This document shows, in pieces, positions 1-9,711 of a DNA stretch of 64,000 nt. Every line of letters starts with the position of its first letter. Position 1 is the first letter of the stretch. The notes under the pieces are model-generated. The model was not told where the DNA came from and ran no database searches. It saw only the letters and a list, made by a program, of their open reading frames with translations. The DNA is from Symploca sp. SIO2C1 (GTDB taxonomy: Bacteria; Cyanobacteriota; Cyanobacteriia; Cyanobacteriales; Coleofasciculaceae), in NCBI GenBank assembly GCA_010692635.1, contig JAAHGL010000028.1, positions 1 to 64,000 on the forward strand, in the 5' to 3' direction. The translations under genes and the position numbers were made by a program.

Positions 1-126
1 TCTTTTGGTCGGAAGTAACTATGATGGAAAGCCGTGTGACGCGAAAGTGTCACGCACGGTTTGGGGAGAGGAATGAAGAAACACATCAACCGCAAGGTTG
101 GAAGGTGCGCTTTGTTCCTACTCCAT
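1..126 (+). mobile_element. 3' end of an inner group II intron (domains V and VI), nested in another intron
   Basis: Bases 29-62 fold as a canonical 34-nt group II domain V: an outer 8-bp helix starting AAGCCGTG, a 2-nt CG bulge, an inner 6-bp helix and a GAAA tetraloop. Domain VI follows, with GGAG-AGGAA near 65 pairing with TTCCT-A-CTCC, leaving A120 bulged as the likely branch point. The intron would end at about 125-127. Downstream sequence resumes exactly in the conserved RT motif I-S-P-L-L-A-N, whose usual preceding T-P-Q-G-G is missing, so this intron sits inside the reverse transcriptase gene of the outer intron. The 5' part lies outside the window. Confidence 0.75.
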
Positions 127-1094
127 TTAGTCCATTATTAGCAAATATTGCTCTACATGGAATGATTAGCCACATTGAGAAAACAATAAAAGGAACCAAG
201 GTAATCAGATACGCAGATGACTTTGTTATCCTCGGAAATACCTTACAAGACATCCATATTGCCAAGGCAAGTGCAAGTGAATGGTTAAGCTCCTACGGGT
301 TGAGAATTAAAGAAAGTAAGACCAGAATTGTACATACAAGGGAAGGCTTCGACTTTCTAGGATTCAATGTCCGACAGTATAAGGTTGGAAAATATAAATC
401 AGGGAAAAACCCACATGGAAGGAGAATAGGATTTAAAGTCTTAATAAAACCCTCCAAGAAGGCAATACAGAAACACTACGACCACCTAAAGGAAGTAATA
501 ACCAAATACAAAAAAGCCCCTCAAGAAGCACTAATAAACAGGGTAAATCCAATAATAAGAGGATGGAGTAACTATTACTCAACAACAGTAAGCAGTGAAA
601 CATTTTCAAAAATGGATCACCTACTATGGAATGCATTGAAGGCTTGGGTCAAATCTAGAACAAGGAAAACAGACTACGATAATCTGGCAAAATATTTCCA
701 ACCAAAAGATGGGTACAAATGGACATTCCAAACACCCAGTGGAAGATTTTGCATGATTAGACACTCAGAAACCAAGATAACACGACATATCAAAGTACGG
801 GGTAGAAAAAGCCCATACAATGGTGACCTAGTTTATTGGAGTCAAAGAGGGATGAAACTACCTGGAGTTAAAACCAGAGTAAAGAACCTTCTAGTGAGAC
901 AAAAAGGTGTATGTCCGGTGTGTAAACAATATTTCATGTCAGATGATTTGATGGAAATTGACCACATCGTTCCAACCTCAATAGGTGGCAAGGATTGGTA
1001 TACCAACCTTCAATTACTACACAAACACTGTCACGATTTCAAGACGGCTAGAGATGGAAGCATCAATCAAGATATTGATTGGGTAACCTTCTAG
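127..1094 (+). CDS. Group II intron reverse transcriptase/maturase, C-terminal part (interrupted by inner intron)
   Basis: This is the C-terminal part of a group II intron-encoded protein, which acts in intron splicing and retrohoming. It begins inside the RT domain at S-P-L-L-A-N-I-A-L-H-G-M, followed by the catalytic box R-Y-A-D-D. Next come the maturase (X) domain with its G-F-D-F-L-G-F region and W-S-N-Y-Y motif, and a C-terminal HNH endonuclease with C-P-V-C, D-H-I-V-P and a late H-K-H-C. The open frame extends upstream to base 21, but those codons belong to the inner intron's domains V and VI and are not RT protein. The N-terminal half must lie beyond the left edge, upstream of the inner intron. 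The catalytic residues visible here look intact. Confidence 0.85.
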
Positions 1095-1204
1095 TTCCGT
1101 ACCCATAACAAGGGCTACTTGAACTAGGAGCCGTATGAGTCTAAAGGTTCATGTACGGTTCTGAATGGGAGGGGTAGCAGGCGACTGCTATCTCGACCCC
1201 TAAT
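127..1204 (+). mobile_element. 3' portion of the outer group II intron, domain V at 1128-1161
   Basis: After the reverse transcriptase stop there is a second domain V: outer helix GAGCCGTA/TACGGTTC, a 2-nt TG bulge and an inner helix capped by TAAA. Domain VI follows, with AGGGGTAGCAG pairing with CTGCTA and CCCC and a bulged A near 1196. The intron 3' end is then near 1203-1204, just before the L,D-transpeptidase stop region. The insertion lies outside any visible gene, beyond the 3' end of the minus-strand neighbour. Confidence 0.8.
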
Positions 1205-1228
1205 CCTGAAACGGAGATAGCTGTAGTT

Positions 1229-1933
1229 CTATGGAACAATCTCAACCAAGCTTCCGCTGCTAACAAACTGATAAATCTCATCTACATCAGTGTTCTTGAG
1301 AGAAGGACATCCCCATGTCCAGTTTGAGCGTTGCTCAATCAGGGTATCATTTCCAATGGGCACACCATGAATACCTATTTCCCCACCAATGGGAAGTCCC
1401 CAATTTATCTGTCCCTCTAACTTTGCCCGAAAGTGTTCTCGCCAAGATTGCGGTGTTGGGTAATTTAACCAGATGAATTTTGACCAGCTTGGATGAGGAT
1501 AGAGATCGTGGATATGATAGACGCCTTCAGGGGTTTTCCGATCTCCTTCATGAAGTTTGTCCCCAGTGGGATTGCTACCAAAAACCACTGGATAGGATTT
1601 AATGGGTTGGAGGTTGTAAAAGACAGTCAATCTATAATGAGACTTCTCAATAAGAATCGAAACTTTTTCTGGTTCTACATCTTCTTCTTGCAAAAGCTCT
1701 TGTAATGACTGCTGGTAGTTATTGAGTTGTTTACCCTCCATTGAGGGATGAACAGGTTGTTTCGGGTGGCAAGAGGTCAAGCAAAGTACAGACGGGATTT
1801 CTGAGGGAGGCATCACAAAACCAAGTCGATTAAGCAGAAAGTAAAACGCAGCTCCACAGCCAAAAAGAGCGGTGAAGGTGAGCAAACGTCTTCTGGTTTT
1901 ACTAATTCTTCTTGAGACTAATTTTTGTGCCAT
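1229..1933 (-). CDS. L,D-transpeptidase (YkuD family), membrane anchored
   Basis: This is a predicted L,D-transpeptidase of 234 residues, which would cross-link peptidoglycan or attach proteins to it in the periplasm. A basic N-terminus (many K and R) precedes one hydrophobic segment at about residues 19-40, a signal anchor. The catalytic domain covers roughly 90-234. The family signature is visible as I-G-I-H-G followed by W-G-C-P-S-L-K-N, with the catalytic cysteine near residue 207. The motif has C-P-S-L where many relatives have C-I-R-L. The gene is monocistronic in appearance and its 3' end abuts the group II intron. Family assignment is firm; the exact reaction and substrate are inferred. 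Confidence 0.85.
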   Translation of the reverse strand: MAQKLVSRRISKTRRRLLTFTALFGCGAAFYFLLNRLGFVMPPSEIPSVLCLTSCHPKQPVHPSMEGKQLNNYQQSLQELLQEEDVEPEKVSILIEKSHYRLTVFYNLQPIKSYPVVFGSNPTGDKLHEGDRKTPEGVYHIHDLYPHPSWSKFIWLNYPTPQSWREHFRAKLEGQINWGLPIGGEIGIHGVPIGNDTLIEQRSNWTWGCPSLKNTDVDEIYQFVSSGSLVEIVP

Positions 1934-1986
1934 ATCTTATTGAAATTGAAGCTCAGAAACTCCAGTTTCAATGATAGGAGAGTTTC

Positions 1987-2487
1987 TTATGCGCTCTTTA
2001 CCGAATCGCAGAGAAGCTCCATTTCCACAAAACGCCGAAAATTATCTGCATGGACAACTTTGACCCGCTGCCAGTGTTGTCTCACAGACTGGTAAGCGAA
2101 AACATTCCGTGCATCTCGTTTGAAGCCTTCAAAATGGCTTTGGCTTATGATACCGTTGGTGAAGTTCAGATAGCCAATTAGCACTTGGTTAATCAGAAAT
2201 TCGGCAATCTTCTCAAGCTCCCAAGTACTGGGATCTAAGTCATTGGCTTTGGTGAAATTTTCCAGCAGTGAAGGGTTGTTGAGAATCCCTAAGAAAAGTT
2301 CGCGGTGTCCATCGATGATTTGAGATTGAGCTTGGCTGTAGGTGCTTGCGATTTGGTGTTGTACTTGCTCCATTAGGATTGTAACCGTCTGGCGGGTTGT
2401 TATCCATAAGAGAATATTGGCAGCGGTTGTTATGAATGTAAACAGCACAATCAACAGTGCTGACAGCTCATTGATGCTTAGGTGCAT
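1987..2487 (-). CDS. Hypothetical membrane-anchored protein
   Basis: This encodes a protein of 166 residues that I do not recognise. The N-terminus has one strongly hydrophobic segment at about residues 8-30. A long, mostly helical cytoplasmic-looking region follows, rich in Q, E and F, with A-R-N-V-F and Q-S-V-R-Q-H-W-Q-R-V stretches. This layout of a short anchor plus a helical domain is common among uncharacterised cyanobacterial proteins. It lies 12 bp downstream of the DUF2442 gene on the same strand, so the two may be co-transcribed. No catalytic motif is visible. Confidence 0.6.
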   Translation of the reverse strand: MHLSINELSALLIVLFTFITTAANILLWITTRQTVTILMEQVQHQIASTYSQAQSQIIDGHRELFLGILNNPSLLENFTKANDLDPSTWELEKIAEFLINQVLIGYLNFTNGIISQSHFEGFKRDARNVFAYQSVRQHWQRVKVVHADNFRRFVEMELLCDSVKSA

Positions 2488-2499
2488 ATCAGTCCCTTG

Positions 2500-2832
2500 T
2501 TAAGCCTTTCTTGGTTGCTTTTCTTCTGCGTCTCCCTCTCCATCATCTATTCCAGCTTCATAAAGAAACTCTGGTGCAAAGTCAGCACCGTTAGACCAAG
2601 TGATAGTACCTAACTCTTCATCAAAACGCACCCTCGAAAAGAATTGCTCATCCTGTAGTGGTACGAATACATCTCCGGTGCGTTCTTTAAAGACAGGTTC
2701 TTTGAGGTCAACAATTTTAACCGAGCCATCTCGAAACCATACCTTTACTTTATACTCACCAGCATATACGGCATCTTCAACTACCCAATGAAGTCCGTTA
2801 AAGTGGTCGGATTTTTTCGGGTTGCTGTCCAT
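2500..2832 (-). CDS. DUF2442 domain protein (copy 1)
   Basis: This 110-residue protein belongs to the DUF2442 family. The diagnostic parts are V-K-V-W-F-R-D-G-S-V-K-I-V-D-L near residues 28-42 and W-S-N-G-A-D-F-A-P-E-F-L-Y-E near 79-92. The closely similar copy at 24138-24452 shares both blocks. The start codon overlaps the 3' end of an upstream DUF4160 gene by 35 bp, the same arrangement as in the other two cassettes of this window, but here the DUF4160 partner is broken. Function is unknown; a small regulatory or toxin-antitoxin-like role is only a guess from the repeated pairing. Confidence 0.8.
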   Translation of the reverse strand: MDSNPKKSDHFNGLHWVVEDAVYAGEYKVKVWFRDGSVKIVDLKEPVFKERTGDVFVPLQDEQFFSRVRFDEELGTITWSNGADFAPEFLYEAGIDDGEGDAEEKQPRKA

Positions 2833-3055
2833 TTCTGCATCGCTCCCAATTAGTCATTAGTTCTTGTTGGTGATACCGCGCCCATCTCACTACTTTCCCG
2901 TGAATACGAGGAGGTAGATTGCCTGAAAGTATTCCCAAAGTTTTAATATCGAATGATGCCTCAAATCCTTGATATTAGACATGGAAATGTGGCGGTGCAT
3001 GATCATCAAAATACATGACAATGGCAATATTTGAAAATCGGCAAATTACAGGCAT
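2798..3055 (-). pseudogene. DUF4160 gene with in-frame stop (copy 1)
   Basis: Reading this strand from the ATG at 3055 gives M-P-V-I-C-R-F, then D-D-H-A-P-P-H-F-H-V, a TAA, and then Y-Q-G-F-E-A and a continuous frame to a normal stop. The total length is 258 bp, identical to the intact copy at 24421-24678, and the landmarks H-P-P-H-F-H, Y-Q-G-F and L-P-P-R align without indels. The TAA at codon 27 replaces a residue that is His in the intact copy. It is therefore a recently inactivated paralogue, unless the base is a sequencing error. It overlaps the DUF2442 start by 35 bp. Confidence 0.8.
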
Positions 3056-3236
3056 AAGAGTATCTCCCAAGCAAGGAGTTTCCCAAAGACTTGTCTGCTC
3101 TTAGGGAACACTTATTATTAAAAAGTCATATTGTTCTAGTAACTTGTCTCTGAATTTACTCTTCGACAAGAGTTTCTTTAAGTTCCAGCACTTACATCCT
3201 TAGTTGCTGGTTTTCTTCGGTCAAAATCTTCTTCAT

Positions 3237-3617
3237 TTATTGCAAGCTGTCCTCATGACCTCGTACCAACTTTTGAGAAATCAGAGCATTGAGAGAGATA
3301 CCAGCTTGTGCTGCTTCCATTGCCAGTACTTTATGTAGGCGTTTGTCGATTCGCACATTGAACTGACCACTGTAGTTTTTATTCGCTGGTGCAACAGGGA
3401 TAGGCTCTCCATGTTTTTTGTAACTCTCCTTTACGCCTTCCCAGGCAGTATGAAGCTCTTCCAAGGCTGATTCGGGATTATCAGCAAAGGCAGCAGATTC
3501 TTGGTTTGACCAAAGCTGTGCAGGAGTTGCAGCGGAGTATGGGAAGACCTGCATTTTTGCGGGGTACAAGCTGGAAGGGAGCTGTGGTGGCGGTAGCAGC
3601 GGTGTATGCGATCGCAT
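3237..3617 (-). pseudogene. HicB-like antitoxin, N-terminally truncated
   Basis: The C-terminal half reads as a HicB-family antitoxin: A-L-E-E-L followed by an E-P-I-P-V-A-P linker and a ribbon-helix-helix-like end with S-G-Q-F-N-V-R-I, L-A-M-E-A-A and S-L-N-A-L-I. The usual N-terminal HicB fold (W-S-x-E-D, P-E-L-P-G) is reduced to W-S-N-Q-E and then jumps to F-A-D-N-P-E, which suggests an internal deletion. Upstream codons run into a different coding remnant on the opposite strand, so the first 25 or so residues are probably not HicB. No HicA toxin gene is adjacent. It may retain DNA binding, but it looks like a decayed orphan. Confidence 0.6.
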
Positions 3618-3712
3618 TTTCAGGGGTGAGTCTTGTGGCGTTGGGGTTGTATTTGAGGGATAGACCGCTTCTTATTGAGACTCATCAAGAGATTCAGAGG
3701 TTGTTGGAGTAG
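3537..3712 (+). pseudogene. Remnant of a single-TM protein (C-terminal piece)
   Basis: A plus-strand frame holds one clean hydrophobic segment (G-A-V-V-A-V-A-A-V-Y-A-I-A-F), then L-Y-L-R-D-R-P-L-L and an acidic helix to the stop. A HIP1 site (GCGATCGC) lies at about 3607. The upstream part of this frame overlaps the HicB-like gene antisense and is not convincing as coding. I read this as the last 55 or so codons of a membrane protein joined to the HicB remnant by a deletion or insertion. The parent family is not recognised. Confidence 0.35.
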
Positions 3713-3735
3713 GGGGGGGTAGGAGAAAGGGAGCA

Positions 3736-6700
3736 TCACTTAATAGGACAGACTTTGCGATCTTCTGGATGTGTGACGAAGTAATCTTTAAGCCAGTTGC
3801 ATCCTTGCTCAAGTAATTGCTCCAAATTGTATATAGGAAAAATACTTGCAGTATCATCATTTACAACAAAGATATAGCGCCCATTATTACTAAAATCGGC
3901 AATTGTAGCTCTATCTTTGTTGTTTATTAAACGAATTTGCCGTCCTCTCAAGTCCCATAAACGAGCAGTACCGTCATCGGAGGCAGTCACAACTTTCTTT
4001 CCATCAGGACTAAAATTTGCTTCTACAACTGATTCTTGATGTCCTCTGAGTTCAGCTAAAAGTTCACCAGAGAGATTCCATAAACGAGCAGTGCCGTCAT
4101 CGGAGGCAGTCACAACTTTCTTTCCATCAGGACTAAAATTTGCCTCTACAACTGATTCTTTATGTCCTCTGAGTTCAGCTAAAAGTTCACCAGAGAGATT
4201 CCATAAACGAGCAGTGCCGTCATCGGAGGCAGTCACAACTTTCTTTCCATCAGGACTAAAATTTGCATTCCAAATAGTACCTTTATGTCCTTTCAGTTTA
4301 GCTACGAGAGTACCAGATAAGTTCCATATATGAGCAGTTTTGTCATCAGATGCAGTAAGAATATATTGACCATTTTTACTGAATTTTGCATCATTAACAT
4401 CGCCTTGATGTCCCTTAAGTTCAGCTACTAGTCTTCCTGATAAATCCCAGACAAATACGGTATCGTCACGAGTATCTCTAGGTCCTACAACAATGTACTT
4501 TCCATTGGGACTGAAATTAGCTGTCATACGTGGTCCTTTAGAAGTTTCTGGAAATGAATCGATTTTTGTCTCATAAACTCCTGAGTTTGGGTTATACTCT
4601 TCAGTTAAAACCTGAGTTCCTATCCCTATAGACGTATCTTGTTCTCCGAGAAGTTCAACAACTTGAATTTCAGTCAGTAAATTACCCTTCATGTCCCAAA
4701 TTCGCGCAGTACCATCGTAGGAAGTCGTTACTAAATGTTTTCTATCGGGACTAAAGGCAGCACTATTAATTATGCTTTGATGACCTTTTAATTTGATGAT
4801 TTTTTTCCTTGATAATTTCGATAAGCGGACAATATTTTTGTCAGTAGTGGCAGCAAAATTACCATCTGGGCTAAAATTAACTTTAGCATGATTATCAGTA
4901 TTATTTTCCGTTTTTAATAAGAGATCTCCAGGTAAATCCCATATTTTAATAATGCGGTTTTGAAGGTTGTATATATATTTACCATTTGGGGAAAATTTCA
5001 AATTAATTACTCTATTTTTTGACTCTTCAATTTCACCTAATAACTTTCCTGAAATATCCCATACTTTCACATTACGATCTTCGGATATAGACATTATTGA
5101 GTTCCCCTTTGGGGAAATTTTTATAGTTTCAATCTTATCTACGCCAGACCAAGGTATTTGATTTTGAGATGAACTAGGCTTGATTTCAGCTAAAGGATTA
5201 CCTGCTAAATCCCAAATTTTTATAGACCCCTTATTGTTAAGCAAAACAACATAATTATTTTCGCTAATAATAAATTCTTTAATGTCTTGTTTTGGTATTT
5301 CAATTTCACCTAAAATATTTCCTTTGATGTCTACAGTATAAATATTGCCTTCGGTTTTTGTGAAAACAAAATACTTTCCTTTTGCTTGAAATTTTATGTC
5401 ATCAACGGTGTTAATTCCAGGTGTTTCAAATGATGCAATTTTATGATTAATTTTGGATATTTGTGTAATTCCATCAGTGTACTTTGCTACAGTATGTTGC
5501 TTATCTTCACTAATACGAAATTGTGATAGTCTACGCTGTTTTAATAATAAATTTCCTGATAAGTCCCAAATCCTTATATAACGAAAAGAGCTAGTTATAA
5601 TGTACTGTCCATTAGCACTAAATTCAGTAACGTCATTGACTATCTCCTGATTAGAAGGAATTATGGCAAGTTGTTTTCCTGATAAATCCCAGACCCGAAT
5701 ATTTTTCTCGTCCCTTGACTCAGTAATAATGTGTTGATTATTTGGACTAACAATAACCTGATTTATTTTCTCTTTGTGTCCAATAAGACTCGATTTTATT
5801 TGACCTGATTCATCCAAGATATAAGCGGTATTATTATCTGAAGAAATAATAAGTTTCTGTCCATCAGGAAGGAACTTAGCCACTTGTATTGTTTTACTCT
5901 TGATATTAGATATCTGCGTTCCTGAATGATTCCATAGCGTGGCAATACCGTCACGAGAAGCTGTCAAGATATTTTTGCCATCAGGACTAAAATTAATTGT
6001 GGTAACATCATCTTGAAGCTGGAGATAATTTTGCTCACTGATATTATCAACAATAGTCTGTAAGGCAAGAACTGGACTAGCAGCAGCATAGTCTGCTTGT
6101 TCCAAATCTTGGTTGTCATCAGCTAGTTTTTTTAATCTTTTTGCTGCCTTGATTGCTGTTAATAATGCTTGAAGTTGCTCTCCATAGTTAAAATCTTCTA
6201 AGGCACTATTTCCAATTCTCTCCAAAACTGTTCCTTCCTGAGCAATCTGTCTAAGCCTCTCTGCTTTATCAGCTTCTTCATCCGCCTGTGCTGCTGCTAT
6301 TTTTGCTGATCTTTCTCTTTGCTCTGCTTCTTTTAGGCTGACCTCAGCAGTTACTAACCCTTGTTCTGCCTGTTGCCTCTGCTGTTCAGTGTTCGCAAGT
6401 TGTGTTTCTGTGGTGGAAAGTTGTTGTTCTGCTTGTTGCTTCTGTTGTTCGGTGTTTGCAAGTTGCTGGTTTGTTTTTTTCAGGTTAGATTGCGAGGACT
6501 CTAGCTGCTTTCCTGTTTCCTGTAAACTTAGTTGAGTCGTCGCAAGCTGTTTTGTCGCTTCTTTTTCTCGCGCCTCTGCTTTGCTAGCTTGTGCTTCTGC
6601 GTTATTGGCTCTGTTCTCTTCCTTGTTAGCTTTTTGAGTTGCTTGTTCTGTCTGTTCTTGTGCGTTGATTGCTTGCCATGTTGCTCCCACTGCTGCTGTG

Positions 6701-8028
6701 AAGGAACAAATCAGAATGACAGCACTGATCCATCCAGCTCTTTGGATGATTTTACTTGCGTGGAACTTCTGACTCTCGTCTAGGTATTTATAATCTTGAG
6801 TACTAAGGCTTTTTCCGGCTGACCATTCCTGAGCCTCTTGTAGCTTTTTGCCACGCAAGAGAAAAGATGAGTTACTTCGATGGGAATTTTCCCAGCCTGT
6901 CATTTTTTCGGAGTAGGGGCGCAGCTTCTCGAATCCTTCATCAATCCATTTGTGATTGAAAACACTTTCGTAAACGCGGTTAAAAACTTTGAGTTTGCCA
7001 TCTCGCTTGACTACCAACCCCGAAAGCCGGAGTTCCTTTTGCTCAGGAATGTTATCGGCTTGAATACTTCCGTCCCTCAAAATCTGCCGATACAGCTCCA
7101 GCAGTCGTCCGGTATGTTGCTTCTTGTTCCCTAGGACTCTATCTTGAATAGTTCGCAAATGCTCCGGTTCATCTTGGGATTCCCAATTGTTGATGATGTG
7201 GGTTTCCACTAATTCGTCAATACTCAGCTTGCCACCATTGGCTTCTTTTACGACCAACTGACAAAGCTTCTGTGTTAGAAAGGGTTGCCCCCCCGTCCAG
7301 CCGAGAATTTCTTTGATTGTCTTGTCGGAATCACTGACTACTCTGTTGAGACCATTGATTAAGGGGGTGATCTCATCATCAAGCCGAAAACCTTGTAGTT
7401 CAATTCCACTCCCAATGTTAAAAGGAGTACAGGACTTATCATTAATCAAGTCATGTGGACTTGCAACTCCCAACAGAGCGAATGTAAGACGTTCATAGGC
7501 AGGTTTGTCGCCACGATGGTCATAAAAGAAGCGAATGAGAGCGAAAAAATCATCAAGAGAAAAATTTTGAGATAGTACTCCATCGATTTCATCAACAAAA
7601 ATGACGACTTGCTGTGTAGCTTCTGTGAGCAGCATATCGTCAACAAAGAGGCGCAAACGTTCGACAGGCGAAAAGCGTTCTCGCTTGTCCCACCAAGTCA
7701 TCCAGTCTATTTTGTCATCTAAATCGCAACTTTCAACTATGGCATTGATAATTCCTGCGTACCATTGTTCAGAAGTTACTGCTTCGCCCCTTCCAATTCC
7801 AGTGAGGTCAACAGCCGCACAGACGAACCCCTTACTTTTGAGTTTTCGCATCGTGTGCTTTCGTAAGCTTGACTTTCCCATCTGGCGGGAATTTAGGACA
7901 TAGCAAAACTCACCTTTAGATAATTGCTGGTAAAACTCTTTATCAGCCTGACGCTCCACATAACTTGGAGCATTAGCCGGAAGGCTGCCACCAACTTGAT
8001 AAAAGTTGCTTATCTCCGATGTTGTCAT
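3736..8028 (-). CDS. AAA-like (STAND-type) ATPase with TM segment, coiled coil and WD40 propellers
   Basis: This 1430-residue protein has the common cyanobacterial layout of an N-terminal AAA-like domain and C-terminal WD40 repeats. The P-loop is S-R-Q-M-G-K-S-S at about residues 47-54 and the Walker B is I-F-V-D-E-I-D near 143. A P-F-L-T-Q-K-L sensor-like region follows near 250. A hydrophobic segment at about 430-452 is followed by a Q/A/E-rich coiled coil to about 600. WD40 repeats fill about 670-1400; three consecutive ones are nearly identical. Proteins of this type are thought to be signalling ATPases that use the propeller as a sensor. The start overlaps the preceding gene's stop (ATGA), so the two are translationally coupled. 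Confidence 0.85.
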   Translation of the reverse strand: MTTSEISNFYQVGGSLPANAPSYVERQADKEFYQQLSKGEFCYVLNSRQMGKSSLRKHTMRKLKSKGFVCAAVDLTGIGRGEAVTSEQWYAGIINAIVESCDLDDKIDWMTWWDKRERFSPVERLRLFVDDMLLTEATQQVVIFVDEIDGVLSQNFSLDDFFALIRFFYDHRGDKPAYERLTFALLGVASPHDLINDKSCTPFNIGSGIELQGFRLDDEITPLINGLNRVVSDSDKTIKEILGWTGGQPFLTQKLCQLVVKEANGGKLSIDELVETHIINNWESQDEPEHLRTIQDRVLGNKKQHTGRLLELYRQILRDGSIQADNIPEQKELRLSGLVVKRDGKLKVFNRVYESVFNHKWIDEGFEKLRPYSEKMTGWENSHRSNSSFLLRGKKLQEAQEWSAGKSLSTQDYKYLDESQKFHASKIIQRAGWISAVILICSFTAAVGATWQAINAQEQTEQATQKANKEENRANNAEAQASKAEAREKEATKQLATTQLSLQETGKQLESSQSNLKKTNQQLANTEQQKQQAEQQLSTTETQLANTEQQRQQAEQGLVTAEVSLKEAEQRERSAKIAAAQADEEADKAERLRQIAQEGTVLERIGNSALEDFNYGEQLQALLTAIKAAKRLKKLADDNQDLEQADYAAASPVLALQTIVDNISEQNYLQLQDDVTTINFSPDGKNILTASRDGIATLWNHSGTQISNIKSKTIQVAKFLPDGQKLIISSDNNTAYILDESGQIKSSLIGHKEKINQVIVSPNNQHIITESRDEKNIRVWDLSGKQLAIIPSNQEIVNDVTEFSANGQYIITSSFRYIRIWDLSGNLLLKQRRLSQFRISEDKQHTVAKYTDGITQISKINHKIASFETPGINTVDDIKFQAKGKYFVFTKTEGNIYTVDIKGNILGEIEIPKQDIKEFIISENNYVVLLNNKGSIKIWDLAGNPLAEIKPSSSQNQIPWSGVDKIETIKISPKGNSIMSISEDRNVKVWDISGKLLGEIEESKNRVINLKFSPNGKYIYNLQNRIIKIWDLPGDLLLKTENNTDNHAKVNFSPDGNFAATTDKNIVRLSKLSRKKIIKLKGHQSIINSAAFSPDRKHLVTTSYDGTARIWDMKGNLLTEIQVVELLGEQDTSIGIGTQVLTEEYNPNSGVYETKIDSFPETSKGPRMTANFSPNGKYIVVGPRDTRDDTVFVWDLSGRLVAELKGHQGDVNDAKFSKNGQYILTASDDKTAHIWNLSGTLVAKLKGHKGTIWNANFSPDGKKVVTASDDGTARLWNLSGELLAELRGHKESVVEANFSPDGKKVVTASDDGTARLWNLSGELLAELRGHQESVVEANFSPDGKKVVTASDDGTARLWDLRGRQIRLINNKDRATIADFSNNGRYIFVVNDDTASIFPIYNLEQLLEQGCNWLKDYFVTHPEDRKVCPIK
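3961..4329 (-). repeat. Three near-identical 123-bp WD40 repeat units
   Basis: Units starting at 3961, 4084 and 4207 each span 123 bp (41 codons) and differ at only a few bases, while other WD repeats of the same gene have diverged strongly. This points to recent duplication or gene conversion inside the propeller. Confidence 0.9.
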
Positions 8029-9338
8029 TGCTTTGATTCCTTGCAGAGAACACGGTGGAAGTACTCACGGTAGAGGTGGCAACGAGGCATAACGTAATTG
8101 TTTTCCTGCTTTACCAGCCCCATACTGTGGAGTTGGAAAGTCTGCACGGAATCAAGTTCCACCCAGCCTGATGTGCTGACTACCTTTTTCATTGCTTCAG
8201 ATAGTGCTGGTGCTTCTTGCAGCATCAGTAAGAGTGAGCGTAGATGATGGCTATAAACCCCAGCCTCTGTGGAAGCGTTTTTTCGCAACTGTTCCAGGGA
8301 GGTTTTTCCAGTGCAAACATGGTATGCTGCTAACTGTACTAGATAGGGATGTCCTCCTATCATATTCGTTAATTGCTGTATCTGTTCCTTTGTCCACGCA
8401 TCTGCTCCACGCCTCTTGGTTAGGTCTTGTATCTGTTGCTTATCAAACTCTCGTAGCTCCACAGGTACTCCAACGTTGAAAGGAGAAATTTTAGTGTTTT
8501 GTGGAATATACACTTCTGTTGAATGGGCAAGTGCAAGGCGCAGTCGTTTCCAGGTAGTACCATTTTCATTATTTGATTTTTCATGCCAACTGCGTAGCAG
8601 GAGTAAGAAAGATTCAGACCATTCTTTATAGGGAAATAATCGATCTACTCCATCAAGCGCGAGAAAGAGAGGGGGATTGCCTTGTGATAGGAAATGTCTT
8701 CTGAAGTAATTGTTGCAGTTATCACTACTTCCCAAGATTTTTGTGTTCCAAACTTCGTCAACCTGGTTTTTTAGCTCCAGCTCTTCACTTATCTTGGCGC
8801 AGAGCCAGCGTAGGAAGCGATCTAATCCTGTTAAAATTTCTTTTTCTACACTTCCAAGGTTTAGGTAGACAGTGTTGTATTTTTCCCTCCGTGCATAAGC
8901 AAGAATATTAAAGAGCAAGGACGTTTTGCCCATTAGCTTTGGTGCTTTAATCCGAATGAGCGAACCAGGCTTAACGAGTGTTTCGTAACATAGGGATTCT
9001 GTATTAGGACGCTCTAGGTAAAAGGGAGAGTTTGGAGGGAGTGCCCCCTCTGGGAACCAGGAGGTCGGATCACCAGCTTCCTCATCCGAATCTTGGGGAG
9101 TGTCGGACAAGTCTTCTAAATCAGCAATCTCTTGTGGGTCAACCCCCAACTTGTTACAAATATCTTTGAAATTCTGAATACCGACAGGTTTGCCGTTTAG
9201 AAAGGGACTAAGTGTAGCTCGTGATATACATAGATTGTCAGCAAGGCGTTTTTGAGTAGGGTAACCTTTATCTATGACCGCTTGCTTGACTCTTTCAATT
9301 TGGTCTTGACGAACTTTCAGTTTTTTGGATATACCCAT
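8025..9338 (-). CDS. HTH domain fused to an AAA-like ATPase
   Basis: This is a 437-residue protein. Residues about 12-70 form a helix-turn-helix of the XRE/vsf-1 type often found at the front of cyanobacterial AAA proteins, with T-Q-K-R-L-A-D-N-L and [12 protein letters not shown]. An acidic linker follows. The AAA-like domain begins with S-P-F-Y-L-E-R-P, has a P-loop A-P-K-L-M-G-K-T-S near 130-138, a Walker B-like [11 protein letters not shown] near 225, and G-G-H-P-Y-L-V-Q near 330. The last Walker B acid is D-G-V-D rather than D-E. It lacks WD40 repeats. It overlaps the following STAND gene by 4 bp, so the pair probably works together, perhaps as DNA-bound and membrane-bound partners. Confidence 0.8.
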   Translation of the reverse strand: MGISKKLKVRQDQIERVKQAVIDKGYPTQKRLADNLCISRATLSPFLNGKPVGIQNFKDICNKLGVDPQEIADLEDLSDTPQDSDEEAGDPTSWFPEGALPPNSPFYLERPNTESLCYETLVKPGSLIRIKAPKLMGKTSLLFNILAYARREKYNTVYLNLGSVEKEILTGLDRFLRWLCAKISEELELKNQVDEVWNTKILGSSDNCNNYFRRHFLSQGNPPLFLALDGVDRLFPYKEWSESFLLLLRSWHEKSNNENGTTWKRLRLALAHSTEVYIPQNTKISPFNVGVPVELREFDKQQIQDLTKRRGADAWTKEQIQQLTNMIGGHPYLVQLAAYHVCTGKTSLEQLRKNASTEAGVYSHHLRSLLLMLQEAPALSEAMKKVVSTSGWVELDSVQTFQLHSMGLVKQENNYVMPRCHLYREYFHRVLCKESKQ

Positions 9339-9680
9339 CGATTCAGATATTTTTCCAGATACTTCTGTCTTCTGAGGAGTTATTCAGAAAGAAGCAGTAG
9401 TTTTCAGGACGTTTTAGCAATTTTGTTTACAAGTATTTCATTACCAATATGCTAAAAATGGCTTCTTCCTAAACAATCTGGTGGAAGCCAGTTTGATAAT
9501 AGATTTTTATCGTGACAGTCGTAGCACTTATTCATCAGCTAAAGAAAATATGAAATGCTGACTTAAGTAGGTGAACGTAATTAAACCAACAATAGCCAAA
9601 GCTGGAAGTCTTGTTTAGTAAGGAACCTGGCTTTTCAGATTTTATGTTTATTTATGCCTACCTATTTATGACTTCCTCAT
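9339..9680. other. Intergenic region between divergent genes, no gene seen
   Basis: This 342-bp stretch separates the HTH-ATPase operon from the plus-strand gene at 9712 and must carry both promoters. It has no convincing open frame. The right half has three spaced TTTATG motifs between about 9646 and 9670. No perfect -35/-10 pair was recognised. Confidence 0.5.
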
Positions 9681-9710
9681 AACCTTACTGCTGCAAGCAG
9701 GAGTAAGGTT
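9681..9710 (+). promoter_or_regulatory. Near-perfect hairpin that contains the Shine-Dalgarno of the next gene
   Basis: AACCTTACT-G-CTGC-AA-GCAG-G-AGTAAGGTT is a 30-bp palindrome with a single mismatched pair. The AGGAG ribosome-binding site lies in its right arm and the ATG follows one base after it. In RNA the hairpin would hide the ribosome-binding site; in DNA it could be an operator. Confidence 0.6.
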
Positions 9711-9711
9711 G

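Noticed and set aside
21-126. N-terminal codons of the open frame leading into the reverse transcriptase
   Set aside because: They translate domains V and VI of the inner intron, which fold as RNA; the true RT frame resumes near base 127.
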